The notes below the pieces were generated by a model that saw nothing but the letters and a program-made list of their open reading frames with translations, was not told where the DNA came from and ran no database searches. From Oscillospiraceae bacterium (lineage in GTDB: Bacteria > Bacillota > Clostridia > Oscillospirales > Ruminococcaceae), in the NCBI GenBank assembly GCA_017828935.1, contig JAGAUG010000099.1:1-7764 (forward strand): 7,764 nucleotides of DNA, in the 5' to 3' direction. Positions 7,763 through 7,764 of this stretch are shown here, piece after piece (the stretch's first letter is position 1; every line of letters starts with the position of its first letter). The position numbers and the translations under genes are program-made.

Positions 7763-7764
7763 TA

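Noticed and set aside
7719..7763. A plus-strand frame at the right edge reading Asp/Asn repeats
   Set aside because: It has no start codon, follows a TGA at 7716-7718, and is only a reading of the GAT/AAT run.

Overview
This window is almost entirely one very large gene on the minus strand (199-7602, 2467 codons). Its protein can be recognised from start to end as a cyclic beta-1,2-glucan synthase of the NdvB/ChvB/Cgs family. All the expected modules are present in the expected order: a conserved N-terminal region, a membrane-embedded GT84 glycosyltransferase, a glucoamylase-like cyclising domain (GH189 type), paired GT36/GH94-type beta-sandwiches, and a C-terminal GH94 phosphorylase domain. 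The reading frame is unbroken and the key motifs are in place, so the gene looks functional.

Layout, left to right. Positions 2-157 hold the 3' end of a plus-strand gene that enters from outside the window and encodes a very highly charged Lys/Glu tail. A strong hairpin at 163-194 follows. It sits between the two convergent genes and can serve as terminator for both. The synthase gene fills 199-7602. Its Shine-Dalgarno sequence is at 7609-7614 and a weak candidate promoter lies just upstream. The last 160 bases are extremely AT-rich. They may hold the end of another minus-strand gene (a hydrophobic, Leu-rich frame ending at 7673), but the evidence is weak, and a trinucleotide run sits at the window edge.

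Organism. The DNA is strongly AT-rich (about 30% GC or less by eye) and the protein is rich in Lys, Asn and Ile. ATA and TTA codons and homopolymer A/T runs are common. No in-frame TGA occurs over 2467 codons, which argues against a code with reassigned TGA. This fits a low-GC bacterium, perhaps one with a reduced genome, but the window does not identify the lineage. The best studied homologues come from GC-rich rhizobia, Agrobacterium and Brucella, so the protein has been drawn into a very different base composition while keeping its catalytic motifs.

Function. In characterised relatives the GT84 module polymerises glucose from UDP-glucose into a beta-1,2 chain, the GH94 module trims the chain by phosphorolysis, and the middle domain closes the ring by transglycosylation. 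No exporter (NdvA/ChvA-type ABC transporter) or glucan-modifying enzyme is visible here, so the synthase appears to be a single-gene locus within this window. I found no RNA gene, CRISPR array, insertion sequence or clearly undescribed system.
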